DNA from: Rhynchonema sp. JSB1_4
Taxonomy: Eukaryota; Nematoda; Chromadorea; Monhysterida; Xyalidae
Length of the DNA stretch: 64,000 nucleotides
Direction: 5' to 3'
NCBI GenBank assembly: GCA_030248065.1
Contig: JASAMV010004129.1
Coordinates: 47,511-111,510 of the forward strand
Shown: one piece after another, positions 26,348 to 38,717 of the stretch
How positions within the stretch are numbered: position 1 is the stretch's first letter
Layout: each line of letters starts with the position of its first letter
Notes under the pieces: model-generated
Databases searched by the model: none
What the model saw: only the letters and a program-made list of their open reading frames with translations
What the model was told of the DNA's origin: nothing
Made by a program: the position numbers and the translations under genes

Positions 26348-29300
26348 CCCATGACGTTTTCGTCCATCATAGTCCATCTATGCCGATCTCAGCAACCATC
26401 GACAACAACAGCAAACCATCCAACAACAATAACGCCGTGTTCTATCAGATAGCCAACCTGTTGTTCGACAGTCCGACACAAACGAACAATACCGTAACCA
26501 AAAGTGACGATCGTCGATCGCCCTCAAGCACGTCAGCCATTATTTCGAGCCCGACCGATTTAACCACAACGACGACACAACGCAGTCGGGAGCAGCCGAG
26601 ACCGAAAAGTAGTGCGTCGATAGGCGAGAAGATCAAACAGGTACAAAAACTTCGGATTTTCGGTGTTTTTTGCTTCGACAAAATATTGCGCTGCTGTTAC
26701 CGGACGCTGGTGAGTGACACTGCGTCACAGTCGTTCTTGGTCATATCCCTTCTGTGACTAGCCGAGGTGTAGGACGAAGCGCAAACTTGAAAAAACTGGG
26801 AACTTTTGTGTGGAATATGTCACATTTGTTGCAATTTGGATTTGCATTAAACTGATGCAGTTTTTGGTCGATTGACATATACGTCATTGCGCCTACACCG
26901 AATGTCATAAAGCTATTTTGACACCTTCTGCGCACCACGAGTACAAATGGCACTCGCCACTGTAACACTACCAATGATTGACCATAAAATGAGCAGAATG
27001 TAGGTATACTCTGGCAATTCTTTTGGGAGAAACTTTTCAACCGCGTTGCCTGATCCGTAAAGCGCATTATGCGTGCACTGGCTGCGGAAGTCACGCGACC
27101 GCTGTAGCCAGTGCACGCATCATGCGCTTTACGGATCAGGCAACGCGGTTGAAAAGTTTCTCCCAAAAGAATTGTCAGAGTATACCAAACGCTGTAAACT
27201 CAAGATTTCAATTTCAGCCCCCGATCACCACCGCATTGTGGTCGTCGCCGCATCCCGACGCGACGTCTCCGTTGGCCAGTCCCACGACCACGTCATCATC
27301 GTGCAGTAGTAATTCGGCCGCTGGTATGCTGGCAAATCCACAACCACAAACGCAGTTGGGCGGAGCGCCAACGTTGACGACGTTGAACGCTGATCAGTTA
27401 CAGTCGGCCTGGCTCAATCTGCAACAGCGCGCATGGCAGGTAAATGGTTGAGCATTTCTTACGGCTTATATTGTAGTGGTCAACTCAAATGGTCAAAGCA
27501 CTTCGTTAACTCACCGCAACTAGGGTCGTCAGATCACCCCGTATTATTTCTCGCGCATACTCGGGGCTGTCGTGAGTTGACGAGGTGATTTGGCCACTTG
27601 AGTCGACCAACTGTAATTTTAGCCCTGGTTTCGGCTGCGTTTTGCTTACTTTCTTGGTGACAATTGGGCCGTAATTATTGAGGGTCAGGAATTTGCAATT
27701 TTTTCGGAGTTCATGGAATGATAGGCTTAATGTTAAAAAGCTGTTGACACACGTCGTTGGTATACATATATTTATATCAGTTGATACATGTGAGATTTGG
27801 ACGTCAAAGTGAAGGCCGCCAATTTTCTTACATTTTTCCTGTCACTATACACGCCAGATATACATACAGTTCACCAAACTGTGGACAGCCACGTCGCAGT
27901 GGTCTCGATCACGCAACACTAATAAAACACCAATTATGGTTTCAGATGACCTCCACAGACACAAATGGCGACAAATCGACCTCAATCAACGATCCAGTTC
28001 CCGACCAAGACAAGGACGTTGAGTCCAAGTCTGAGTCGGGTCTGGCCAATGGTCAGATGGATGACCGTGACGAATCAGGCAGCGTCACGTCCAGTCCCGA
28101 GCAACACGCGGCGTCGCCAAAGTCAAAACGGAAGAGCTACCATCCACAGCAGATCACCAGCGATGATGAACCGCCAAAATTGATGGAAACGGTTGTTAGC
28201 GAAGGTTGGATGTTGGTTTATGTGTGTGAAACATCACTGTCGGCCTTGTATACTTTCTTGCGCAAGCATACGGCCGGGAACAAGCTTGGTGACATCGAAT
28301 TGAAACCTGCTCTTTTCTATACATAAGTAATCGTTCACTGAAATGGCTTTATAGTTGTGGAAACAGTACTGCTGTGAAACATCAGCCAACTGGGTGTGTG
28401 GGGTGGCACACTGTTCCCATATCATGGCTACGGTGTCCAGTACGGTGTACTGTAAAACGTTTTGGCCTTGTATGTGCTACAGGTCTTGCATTCCTGGCTG
28501 ATTCGATCCGATGTATCGGTCCCACAATTTTCACCAAAACATCTCCCCCTATAAAACGAGTATATAATGTAATTGTAACTCTCTGCGTAACTATAAATGT
28601 AACTGTAATCATTACAGAGCCGCCAATCAAACGTTCGCGGAGCACCACACCCACCGACGGTCTGCCCCCGAGTGCCCCGTTGACAGTGTCGGTCAACAAC
28701 AACAACAACAGTGACAAAACCGCTGGGGATGCACTGACGAGCGATGCATTGGATGCCACTGCTGCACAGAACCGAGTTCAGGTCAGTATGTATGTAAGAT
28801 GTTTTGGTCGTCGTGGCGTATATTTTGAAATGTCGCTGCTTTTTTGCCAGTGTTTGACCCAAACCAAAGTTTGGCATCGATGTATCATCATATACATCGT
28901 ATGTATAATCTGGCATGACACGGCAAAAAACAAATCGGCAAGCATTCTAAAATCATTTCGATGAACGCAAATGAATCTAATGTTTCAGGAACTGTTTGCG
29001 ATGCAACGTCAATTCTACCTCGACTGGGTCACACAACAGCAGCGTAAACTGCTGGAAAGCAGCACGCAGCAGCCTTCGTCACAGACAAAACTCAACAACA
29101 ACAATGGCGGAAACAAGACCGGCGCCGGCGATGGCGGAAATTCGGTTTCCGCATTGCGTCAGTTCAACGACCAGACCGGCAAGGACATCAAGAAACTGCA
29201 AGACGCACTGCGCAGTCAGCTGGTCAATTCCGTATCCGCAACCGTAGACAAATTCCTGACCGATTTCGCACATGATCATCAAACGCGTGCGGCGTTGGCC

Positions 29301-32300
29301 ATACAACAACAGTTGAAGTTGGCCGACCAGTGCACGAAACTAATGAGCGCCGGCACACCGCCGGCATCACTCGGCGCGTTCGGCGCCGGCGGAGGATTCG
29401 GATCGGCCATGTCATCGCTCTTGCCGCAACGATCGGTCGCCGCCACTGGTAAGTTGATTGATCAATGTTTCTTTTGAAATACTTATCTTGTATAGGTACA
29501 TAGCTATCAGTCATCTCGCTGTTTTTTTGTCGCGGGAGTGTTTAGGTAAATGCTAGTTGTGACACTGACGCTCAAAGTACTGTGTATGCATTGAGAGAAA
29601 GTCAGGTGACCAAAAAAACCCCGACCAGACGAACGACCAAGTTTAATGTCAATATCAGCTTTTTTGTACCACTAAACCGATATTATGTGACTATTTTGGC
29701 AAATTATGTGTGACTGGCCTTTGCATTTCAGGCACGACCGCACCGCCATTCTACCTGTCCCCGTTCTACAACACCGGTTTCCCGTACTCAACCGGCATGA
29801 CACCGGCGGGTCTGATGGCGGCCGCGGCAGCCGCCAATTTACAGCAACCACCACCGACGAGCCTGAATGGCCTTGCAGGATCAGGCCACGCGGCGCAGTC
29901 GATTTTCCCGCCGGCGTCAGCATCGTCGGCGTCCGGCGCGAACGCTGCCAGTGCACTCACACAACAGTATCTGTCGTCGATCGGAGGCGGACCGACGCAG
30001 ACCACGAACTCGACTCCGACACGGAACAAGGACCACGATGGCATGTTGCCGAGGAAGAAACGATCGAAGGTACTATGATGTGCTTTGATATTGTTGTTTT
30101 CGTTTTTTTAAATAACAACGATAATAAGCAATGGTCTAAAACTTCAATGGTGACATTTTGGTGACAATTGTGCTAGCTTTATGCTGAGTGACACGTTTCA
30201 GTCTGCTCTTCTCTCAAGAGTCATATGTACACACATGATACGGAACCGGCATACCTTAGTGTAGGAATCAACAGGTCATTGAAAAATATTCACTGCGGGG
30301 GGCACACCGGCACATTATGTACCGTATGTATGCTTACACCACCTTTCTTGATCATCATCACCTTCATTTGTCATAGGTGACCGACACGCGTCTGAGCAAG
30401 ATGCCAGTGCGCAGTGAAACATCACCTCCACCAGTGCGCTCGAGTCCGTCAATTGGAGGCGGTGGCTACTTCCCGCCCACGATGGTCGGCGGACATCCAC
30501 TGTTTGGCGGCAGTGGTACCAACGCCAGGGATGGAAGTCGGACCGGCAGTTTTGGCGAGGACGTTGAACGCACCACGCCACAGGACGGGGACGATATGAG
30601 TGACGTTGTGTCGTTTGCTGATGGAAATAAAAGGTGCGACTCGGAGTGGCGTTTTAGGTTCCTGCAACGTGTTGTATACGTACAGTATGTGTGTACCACG
30701 TACATATAGTTGTTTCTGCCAAAAAGTTCATTGTTTCTGTCGCATGACTCCCGTCTTTGGTCGATTATTGTGGACAGTGGCTGAAGCAGCTCATCTGGCA
30801 CAATGATAAATTTGAGTGAATAGTAATTTGAAAACTGGTAACGACATTCTACAATCAGTCGATTTTTGTTGAACCTGATTTTCAGGTTCAGCGATCGTTA
30901 TGTGTACATCTAAATGTCTTTTTTGCTGAAACTGAATTACCGTATGTGACCGACTACCTAATGTTTTCCAGTTGCACCCTGACGCCGGTACACCTGCGCA
31001 AGGCCAAATTGATGTTCTTCTACACGCGCTATCCATCGTCGACGTTGTTGAAGACCTACTTTCCCGACATCCATTTCAACAAAAACAACACCGCCCAACT
31101 CGTCAAGTGGTTCTCGAATTTTCGGTTAGTTTCTTGTTCCGTTTTATTCCATATTCTACTTTACGTAGCTCATCGTTTGTTTGTTCATCGCTAAATTTTT
31201 CGCATATACCGTCTTAATTGATACTATTGTGGTGGGCGGTTGTCAAAAGAAGCCACAGCATAAACGAGATGAAAAGCTGCTGGTGTAAGCACAAAATGTT
31301 GTTGGTTTAATTGAGCGGTTTGGATGTGCCTGTTTTCCTTCGAGTGCCCTCACCCCCTCTCCCCAGAGACAATTGTCCACTAATCATATACATTCAGCCG
31401 ATACGAGCCCTTTATCTGCTTAGCCCTCTCAAGCTTGTATCTCATCTTGTCTGGATTTCTGCACGCCTGAACGCGTTTCTCATGTCCCCATTTCGGTTCT
31501 TTGAAGCAAGAGATTTTGAGAAATATTGTATCCATGCATATATGTGTGAGTGTGATAATTATAATTGTCGTTGTCGTCGTTGTTGTTGTTGTTTTGGCTG
31601 CTGGTTGGTCTTTGACACATGTGTGTAAGAGGCACCGCCTGGTGACCCATCCCGAGGGACTTTGTGTCATTTACATCTTACACCAAAATGTGTGTGAAAC
31701 TGCGTTGGTGTTGTGGTGGGTATCTTTGTTCCATTTGGCGCTAAAAATGGATCTTTCCATGCGTCTATTGACAGAAAAAATGAACAAAAATGCCTCATCT
31801 GTAACCACAGACAGTCAATTGTGAAGCTGCAATCTCAGCTCAATCAAAGATCCAACGCTAATGTGTCTGTGACTTGTGCGAAAAAAGCCAGTGCAGCAAT
31901 GAAAGAAAGGGGCAAGATCAAACAGAGTGTGAAGCTGAAGCTGGTATCTTTGCAAGCCTGGTTAATTGAGCCCGAAAGCTTGGCATGTCCACGTCTAGCG
32001 TAAGCATTATCGTCAAGAAGTGGTGCGGGCAAGCACTGTATATCTGCCATAGTCTCACTGGTCATAAAAGGTGTTTCAATTGGATTGGGTTTGGGGTGCG
32101 TGTCGTTAAAGTATGGAGCCTCCAGAGGGACGACACATGCCACAGTCTCATTGCTTCGCGCTTGCTTTGAACAAATAATACCTTTTAAGTGCTGCTGCAG
32201 CTGCGACCTTGTCAGACACACACAGACACAAAGAAACGACACCAGAACCATCTCTCTCTCTTGCAAGATTGCTCAACAAATGTGGGCACGGTAAGCATTT

Positions 32301-35300
32301 TGTCAAAGCCTGGAAGCAACAGGACCCGTAAGAGAGGGACCGTGGTGGAGGAGGACGAATATCTTATGTGTGTGTCGGTTGCTTCAATTAGGCAAAGTGC
32401 CGTGCGTTAAAGGTTGGTGAAGCAGAAAGGTGCAGCCAGGCAGGCGCGACAATAACAATACGCCGATCAGTATTCTATTATGATGACTGCTATGGAGGTG
32501 TGGTATGGAGTTGTCATGAAGTTATCATGATAGGCAGTAACGTAAACCAACACGCCACACGTTGAAAAGGAAACTTAGTGTTATAACTCATAGTGATTTT
32601 TAAATCAAGCTGAACCGGTCCGGTGATGTTTCACACCCGTCTAGTATTGTGCGTGACAACACTGCGTGGCAGTCCAGTGGTATACGTTGTCTATACAACC
32701 GCACATGTGTCTCGAAGATGCGACACCTTGTACTGTCAACAAGCACGTTCAAGCATGTGATTACCAACCACCAAAGCACATCGCAATGGGGCTTGGAGAC
32801 CACAGGTGTGCACGCATGTGCATGTGTGTGTGTGTGCACCATAAACGGACATTGGTGTCCACAGCAGATATACCTGCGAGCAGGTCTTCAGAGACATCGA
32901 GCGAGCTTTTATACTGCTGTCATACGACTTTTATAAATTTAATCGTAATTCTGGAAGTAAAGCGCCTCGCCGCAACGTCGCTCCGTTGATGCATAAAGAA
33001 TCAGGTTTCGCTTGAGACCAGCCCATGGTGGTGTATGTGCTTGCATGTGACATTCAGAGCAGGTCGGTTCTGGCTGTCTGTGTGTCTTGTTGTTGATTAC
33101 TACCGTATACCAACTGTCAGCAAGACATGACCACGCACATACATACATACCGTAACCCGTTGTCTCCTGCTATCCTACTGCTCAGCAAAGCGTATGCGCG
33201 AGGGCATTATCTGACGAAAATACAGTAGATGGCCAAATATGCAGGTACATATATGGTCGCTGTGGCAATAGACGGACGAAATACTAATAGTGCTCCACAA
33301 CAACAACAACAACTCAAATCCATAGCCAACTGAAATCTATAGAACGTAACGTGATGTGCGCAGGTTACATGTCATTGAGGTTGCGCACGTCTGTCGCGTT
33401 TTACAGGTACATTTTCGTTCAGATGCACCTGATGTCAAAGCACCAAGAGCGTGCGTGAGTGTGTTTCCGGTCACATCCGTTGCACATTGTGTGCATGCAC
33501 TGATTACCCAGCGAGCGTATAAGTTTGGTTGCTCAGTTATATTTATCGTTGTTGTCGCATGATCGCTACCTATATACGAAGCTATGATCAACATTAATGC
33601 ACATTTACGTTTTCGGTTATTCAAAGTCGCTGCAATACACATACTCAGGTCAGATTGCTTTGTGTGGGTGCGCCCTTTGGATTTAAAATCGGCAGCGATC
33701 GGCCTCAATTCCATGCTTGAGTTTGCGGATAATGACTATATTCGAGGCATTTGAGTTGAATCAATGAACAAAAAACAATTTATCCCGCTACATCTGAGTG
33801 AATCACTACATCTATGGTGCGACAAAAAGCTACAGCGGGTCAGGACACTGTGCAAAAACCTGGACAAATGAAAATATACTGGGAAGTAAAACTAATCGTG
33901 CGCTCAGTTAATCGTTGTGGTTGATATCGTGCCTGATACATTCCTTTTGCAGATGGCGGGGCTGTACTGTTAGTTGATTTTCACAAAAACAGACACTACC
34001 AGATCAGTGGGCGGCGTTCCGAAAAGGTTTTGCACAAAAACCGGTTTTTAGGCACAAGTTTGGAAGCAACGACAACGACATTAACAAGATAATCAGAGCA
34101 TATTATTGATGATGTCTCTCCATACAATAGACCTCATCGTTTGCCATCGCAATACAACATCAAATGTGCAAGACACGGTAACCGATTCTGGGTTACGGTA
34201 GCTGAACGGGTTTATGTAAAACGAGCAGTCCTACAGTCGCATGAGAGTGTTTCTTCGAAAAATTAATCTAGAAAACAGAAAAGATGCGGCACGCGTCACA
34301 CACAGGTTATGTAGAACACTAATTCACCCTAATGCCTCTTAATTAGCCGTGTACAAAGGTCGTGGCAAAACTAAGCCTTGATTTATTTACCGACAAAGCA
34401 CCATTTGTTGAGAGGGGTTGGGCGAAAGGTGGATGTATAGGCCTTCAAGCAGCTTAATATCCGTTCTTTTCCGCTAAATCTGGCGAAGGGGTAGCGGCGT
34501 GTGTCTTCAATATGTATGTATGTTTTGAGCCATCTGGCTAATTAGTCCATTGTAGCGTGCTTCCACCTTTCCGTTAAGCCGCCACAATATGGTTCTGCTG
34601 GGAGACTGGAGCATTTCGGAAATGAGACAGCATATAAACAGTTGCGAATGTTTTGTGCGTGTGTGTGTGTCTTCTTCTTGAATGCCCGATTTTGTGAATG
34701 CGGTATATCAAGCAGCTCAATGCAGCGGTAGAATGAAATCTGTTGTGATTGGGTACATGAGGGAAAACGCAGCCCACATTTATGAACGGTGGGGGTGGGG
34801 TGGGAAGCAAAAAATACCTGGTAAGAATTAAAAAAAATCATAAACGAATTTAATTTCAGTGAGTTCTACTACATTCAAATGGACAAGTTCGCACGTCAAG
34901 CACTGCAAGAGGGCGTACGCAATCCGAGTGAGATTACCGTGTCCACCGACTGTGAGCTCTACAACACGCTCGCACAACACTACAATCGAAACAATCATAT
35001 TCAGGTTGGCTGACGGATGTTTCATTTCAACGCCTTGTTTGTGATTTGATGCATAAGAGCTTCCTATGGGAGTGGCGAGCACTCGACTAATGGCACAGTC
35101 GTCAACTCAAGTCAGGATGCAGATCTGCGCACAACCTCAGATTTAATGTAGTTTCGTGTATCGCACTTACACCCACAAGTGCACCATGGCGTCGTGGAAC
35201 CAAACTTCGTCTAAAGATTTTCATCATGTTGTGGCCATTCGGTTCTGGGTATGTTTTTTTGGCAACAATCCTGATGCTAGAGCTGCGTAGACGGAGAGCC

Positions 35301-35538
35301 CCGGTCGCCATGACACGTTGATTGTCACGAACTCACAAAGAACGTATTTCAGTTCCAAGTGCCTGTCGAATTTCGTGACGTTGTTGAGGCGACGCTGCGC
35401 GAGTTCTTCCTGTCGATCCAGGCGGGCAAAGACGCCGAACCGTCGTGGAAGAAACAGATCTACAAAATCATCGCGCGGCTCGACCAGACAATACCCGACT
35501 ATTACAAGAACCCCAATTTTCTCGATCAACTTGAGTGA
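26348..35538 (+). CDS. pros: Prospero-family homeobox transcription factor
   Basis: Ten exons join in phase: 26348-26640, 27218-27439, 27946-28204, 28618-28781, 28989-29448, 29732-30069, 30377-30633, 30972-31124, 34860-35004, 35353-35538 (TGA). From the ATG at 26380 this gives 814 residues. The frame stays open upstream to 26348, so an extra N-terminal exon may exist. The last 160 residues are the atypical homeodomain plus Prospero domain: [82 protein letters not shown] and a terminus ending NPNFLDQLE. The basic KKRSK-VTDTRLS motif just before is also conserved in Prospero/Prox proteins. The middle is Gln-, Ser- and Ala-rich. In flies the family is a nuclear DNA-binding regulator of neural and glial fate. 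Two residues (FQ) are inserted at the exon 9-10 junction compared with fly Prospero. Confidence 0.97.
27003..27186. mobile_element. Near-perfect 184-bp hairpin element in a prospero intron
   Basis: Arms of about 80 bp (GGTATACTCTGGCAATTCTT... and its complement ending CAGAGTATACC) surround a loop of about 20 bp. The right end lies only about 30 bp before the exon starting at 27218. Arm mismatches are very few, so it is a young or constrained palindrome. It is non-coding, and no target duplication could be assigned. Confidence 0.9.
27478..27608. mobile_element. MITE, copy 2, in a prospero intron
   Basis: This 131-bp relative of the element at 17879-18008 has the same terminal sequence GGTCAACTCAARTGGTCAAA (a few substitutions per arm), the same GTCGTCAGATC core and the same CTCGGGGCTG word. 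It starts 38 bp after the exon ending at 27439. Confidence 0.88.
31125..34859 (+). other. Long intron splitting the prospero homeodomain
   Basis: The intron interrupts the homeodomain between WFSNFR and EFYYIQM (phase 2), from donor gttagt to acceptor TTAATTTCAG. It is 3.7 kb, the longest in the window. It contains microsatellite-like TG and GTT runs, one GGTGATGTTTCAC (32622) and GGGTTACGGTA words at 33148 (reverse) and 34190. No nested gene was recognised. Confidence 0.85.
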
Positions 35539-35555
35539 AAGCAGCCGTCCAGCTT

Positions 35556-35568
35556 GGTGATGTTTCAC
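35556..35568 (+). promoter_or_regulatory. GGTGATGTTTCAC motif 18 nt after the prospero stop
   Basis: This is a perfect copy of the dispersed motif, on the sense strand of the gene, in the start of the 3' UTR. The function is unknown. Confidence 0.4.
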
Positions 35569-36634
35569 AAAGTGCATAATGTTATGATGTTTGTTGCCCA
35601 CACGCCAATTGAAAACAGTGCATTTGTTTGTTACGTTTTGTGACATTTTCTTATCATCATGCTTTAATCGTGTGTTTTATCGTGTCACTCGTTTTTATTT
35701 TTCGTTTTAAATGTTTCATATCATTCCGTTATTTTCCTGTCTGAGTTGCTTCTTGTCACTTGATGTACAAAAACATCTGTCTGTTATTTTTTGGCTTTAC
35801 AAATCGGGAAAGCTTTTTCCAACACTTGACTCCTTTCAAATTCTGCACTTGGCATAATTCAAAGGTCACTTCACGAGCGTGTATTTTCAAACAATGTTTT
35901 TTAATGTTTTCTAACGTCTCTTCTCTTTGCATAATTCCACGTTTTGTTCTTTTATAGGTTATGTCATTGTTAATTGTGCACTGTGATAATTACAAAGTGT
36001 GAAAAAAACGTTTTTGTGAAACAAACTTTCGTGTCAACGATTTTCTTCAAAATTCCAGTAGTGTACAGTTGTGAGCGTGTGTCGAGGTATAGGATAACAA
36101 TGGATAGAGCAGGTGTTTGCCTTATCACTATTTATGTAATTTTGAAAGATCATTATTACTTTTCTCTGTCATCCAGGGCGCAATATTGTTTTGATTGGGT
36201 TTTTGAATTTATATTTTTGTATGTACTTTCATTTTCTGTAACTCACCTATCATGTCCTGCGTCTTGTCACTTTGATCTACATAGCATGCGTTCCAATACA
36301 CATCATTTTACCTTATCGCGTTGATCTCTGTACTCTTGGGCTTCTTTATCTATTGAAATGAGAAAGTTGTATACGTTTATCTTTAAAAATTTCAATCTAC
36401 CTGTAGCACCTGTGGCGTTTCTTTGGGATCTCACTTGCATAATTCTATGACGTCGTAATTGTTGCACAACAGTGAGCAATGATGAGCTGTTTTGGTCGAT
36501 CATGAATTACTATATTCGTATAATTTTGTCATTTTCTGTGTTTATCTGGATTTTATGTGTACGTTTTGTGACTGGCTTTCGCAAGAAACATAATTAACTG
36601 TTGTTATGCATGTTCTGAGAGCATGAACAGGATC

Positions 36635-36640
36635 AATAAA
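36635..36640 (+). terminator. Candidate polyadenylation signal for prospero
   Basis: AATAAA with a T-rich stretch just after it (ATTTGTTC) is the first canonical signal downstream of the prospero stop. Confidence 0.4.
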
Positions 36641-38717
36641 ATTTGTTCACATACACACATCACTCGGTTTCATAACAAACAAAAATGTGCACAAGCGCAC
36701 AAGAGAAACGAACGTGAACCTAGCAAAACGCCATTTCAGAGGAAGTATACCTGAACACACAACATTCCTGTCGCAAGCATTAGGTATAATACACAACTTG
36801 TTTGAACTTGTCTTATCTGAGAGCGCAGCCGGAAATGAGCCCTTCGCTATGGATGCAAATCTACCTACCGTAACTGTACGTCAACAGATTCCGTGGTGGA
36901 ATGCAATGTCTGAAGTAGAGTGAAATTGAAAATAAAGACACAACATATTATTGTTGCTGTCTGCGGCTCTGTTAGTCGATCTAGGTGTCGTAGGCGCAAT
37001 TTTATTTTACGTGCGGGGAAGATGTATACCTACTGTATGCACGGTGCCTTGAAATGGGTTACGGTACAGCTGGGTGGGACACCGTAGTTAATAAGGCGAA
37101 TGTGTGTCTCTGTCCGTACTTAAGTGCTCATAACGTCGTCTCTGTCTGTGTTTGAGCGAAAAGTGGTCACGGCTTTGGTAATTACATGTCGTTAAGCTAA
37201 AACGGCCGCGCAAACACTTCTCTGCACAACAGAAAACGACCAAGCAAGCGAGATGAGATAAATTTCCTTTTCAAATTTCCTTTCCACCCGGCGTCAGTGC
37301 GTCGCACGACATGCGCGCGCACACAGAGCAGTAATCTCTCTCGAGAATCCACCTTTGGCCTTTAGTTGGCTGGCTTATTTGGGCGCGGTTGATACAACTC
37401 GTTCAAACAATCTTCAACTTCCGTTTGCAGTGTGGCGTCGGTACCACAATGATCACCCCTGCAGTGGATTGGATAAGGCAAGCTTTAGTGTGGGATCAAC
37501 ATCAAACTTGCTGCAAGTCTACTCAAATGATGTGTTCAAATCGAAGACTATGCTCGGACCGAAGCACTGCATTGTTGACCGGTATTAACCACCCCAGGAT
37601 GTGCCCGTAGTCCAACCCTTGAGCTTAACTAGATGTGGGCTAGTTCTGTTTGGGGAAAGAAAGAAAATTGCGCATCTCTGTGAAGCACATGGGATAACCA
37701 CGGGCTCGCCGTCAAATTAACGGCGCCTCTGCCTGCACCTTGGCGTTTGGGAGACGTCGGAGCGAGAAAATAGCAGCAAAATCATTAAAGTGAACCGGCA
37801 CACATCTGCACACCCCCAATTACGTTTAATGTCTTTTCTCTGCGATCGCAGCCATGATACGGTAACATTTCTCTGTCACATTAAACTTGGAGACGGCAGG
37901 GAAAGGCGAAGAATTTCAATCCGGTCGAACCTACGTTGTTTGAGCCCAACAAACAACTATGTTTGTTCTCACTTCGTCGTGTGCAGCAGGACAATTTGCA
38001 CTAGCTGTGGAAAGATCAAGCTTGCCATGCTAAGGTCCCTCACACTGAAACCCAGACCAGATCCCTTCGTATGCAGCTTATCTGCGTGAAAACAGGACAC
38101 AACACTGCTACATAACTACGTCTCCCCCATGCAGCGAAGAACGAACCACCTCTCTTGACCATTACCATTCCGACTCCAATTCACACAGCGTTCTCATTAT
38201 GCGACCATGAGGTCCATCGGGCATGGCCGATTCGTACTCACATGATGTCACACAGTTCTTATCATGCCCATTCGTGCAAGTCAGGCATGCCTCACAGCCA
38301 ATTGGTGCGCGAAATTTTATCGAACAAGAAAAACTAATACGAACAGTGGTGGAACGTTCACTTTCATTTCTCTTGAAAAACACCAATAAAACATCTCCAC
38401 ATTAATATCGAAAAAAACTCCTCAATGGGAAAGATTTGAACTAACACAGATCCATGAAACAACCATAAAGTAGAAAATGAAGCAATGTTGAAAGAGTATA
38501 GAACGTCCGTTTTAGTGCCCGGAAAGTCGATAGGAAACAACCAAACGCTATTACTATGCTTACTGTAGAATCGTAGAACTTTAAATAAAGGTGTGACACT
38601 TGTGTCAACGACGAGATATAATACATAATACGCACATGGTTATCACGTTTGTAGGAAGCAGAGATTCCAGAAATTTTATCGCTACTCCCCAATCGCATCG
38701 ACGGAGAGTTTCATCAA
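36641..38717. other. No confident gene between prospero and the MADF gene
   Basis: This stretch separates the convergent ends of the two genes. A frame at 36687-36923 is open for 78 codons but has no recognised domain and no good splice context. A GGGTTACGGTAC word is at 37056. Nothing else stands out. Confidence 0.45.

Larger units (their letters stand above)
35539..36640 (+). other. Probable prospero 3' UTR
   Basis: AT-rich sequence after the stop has no coding signal and runs to the first good AATAAA at 36635-36640. A second AATAAA is at 36931-36936. The exact end cannot be seen without transcripts. Confidence 0.5.

Noticed and set aside
29706..30164. 152-codon frame overlapping prospero exon 6
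   Set aside because: It is a shadow of the true frame. The phase-matched prospero frame carries KKRSK-VTDTRLS into the next exon.
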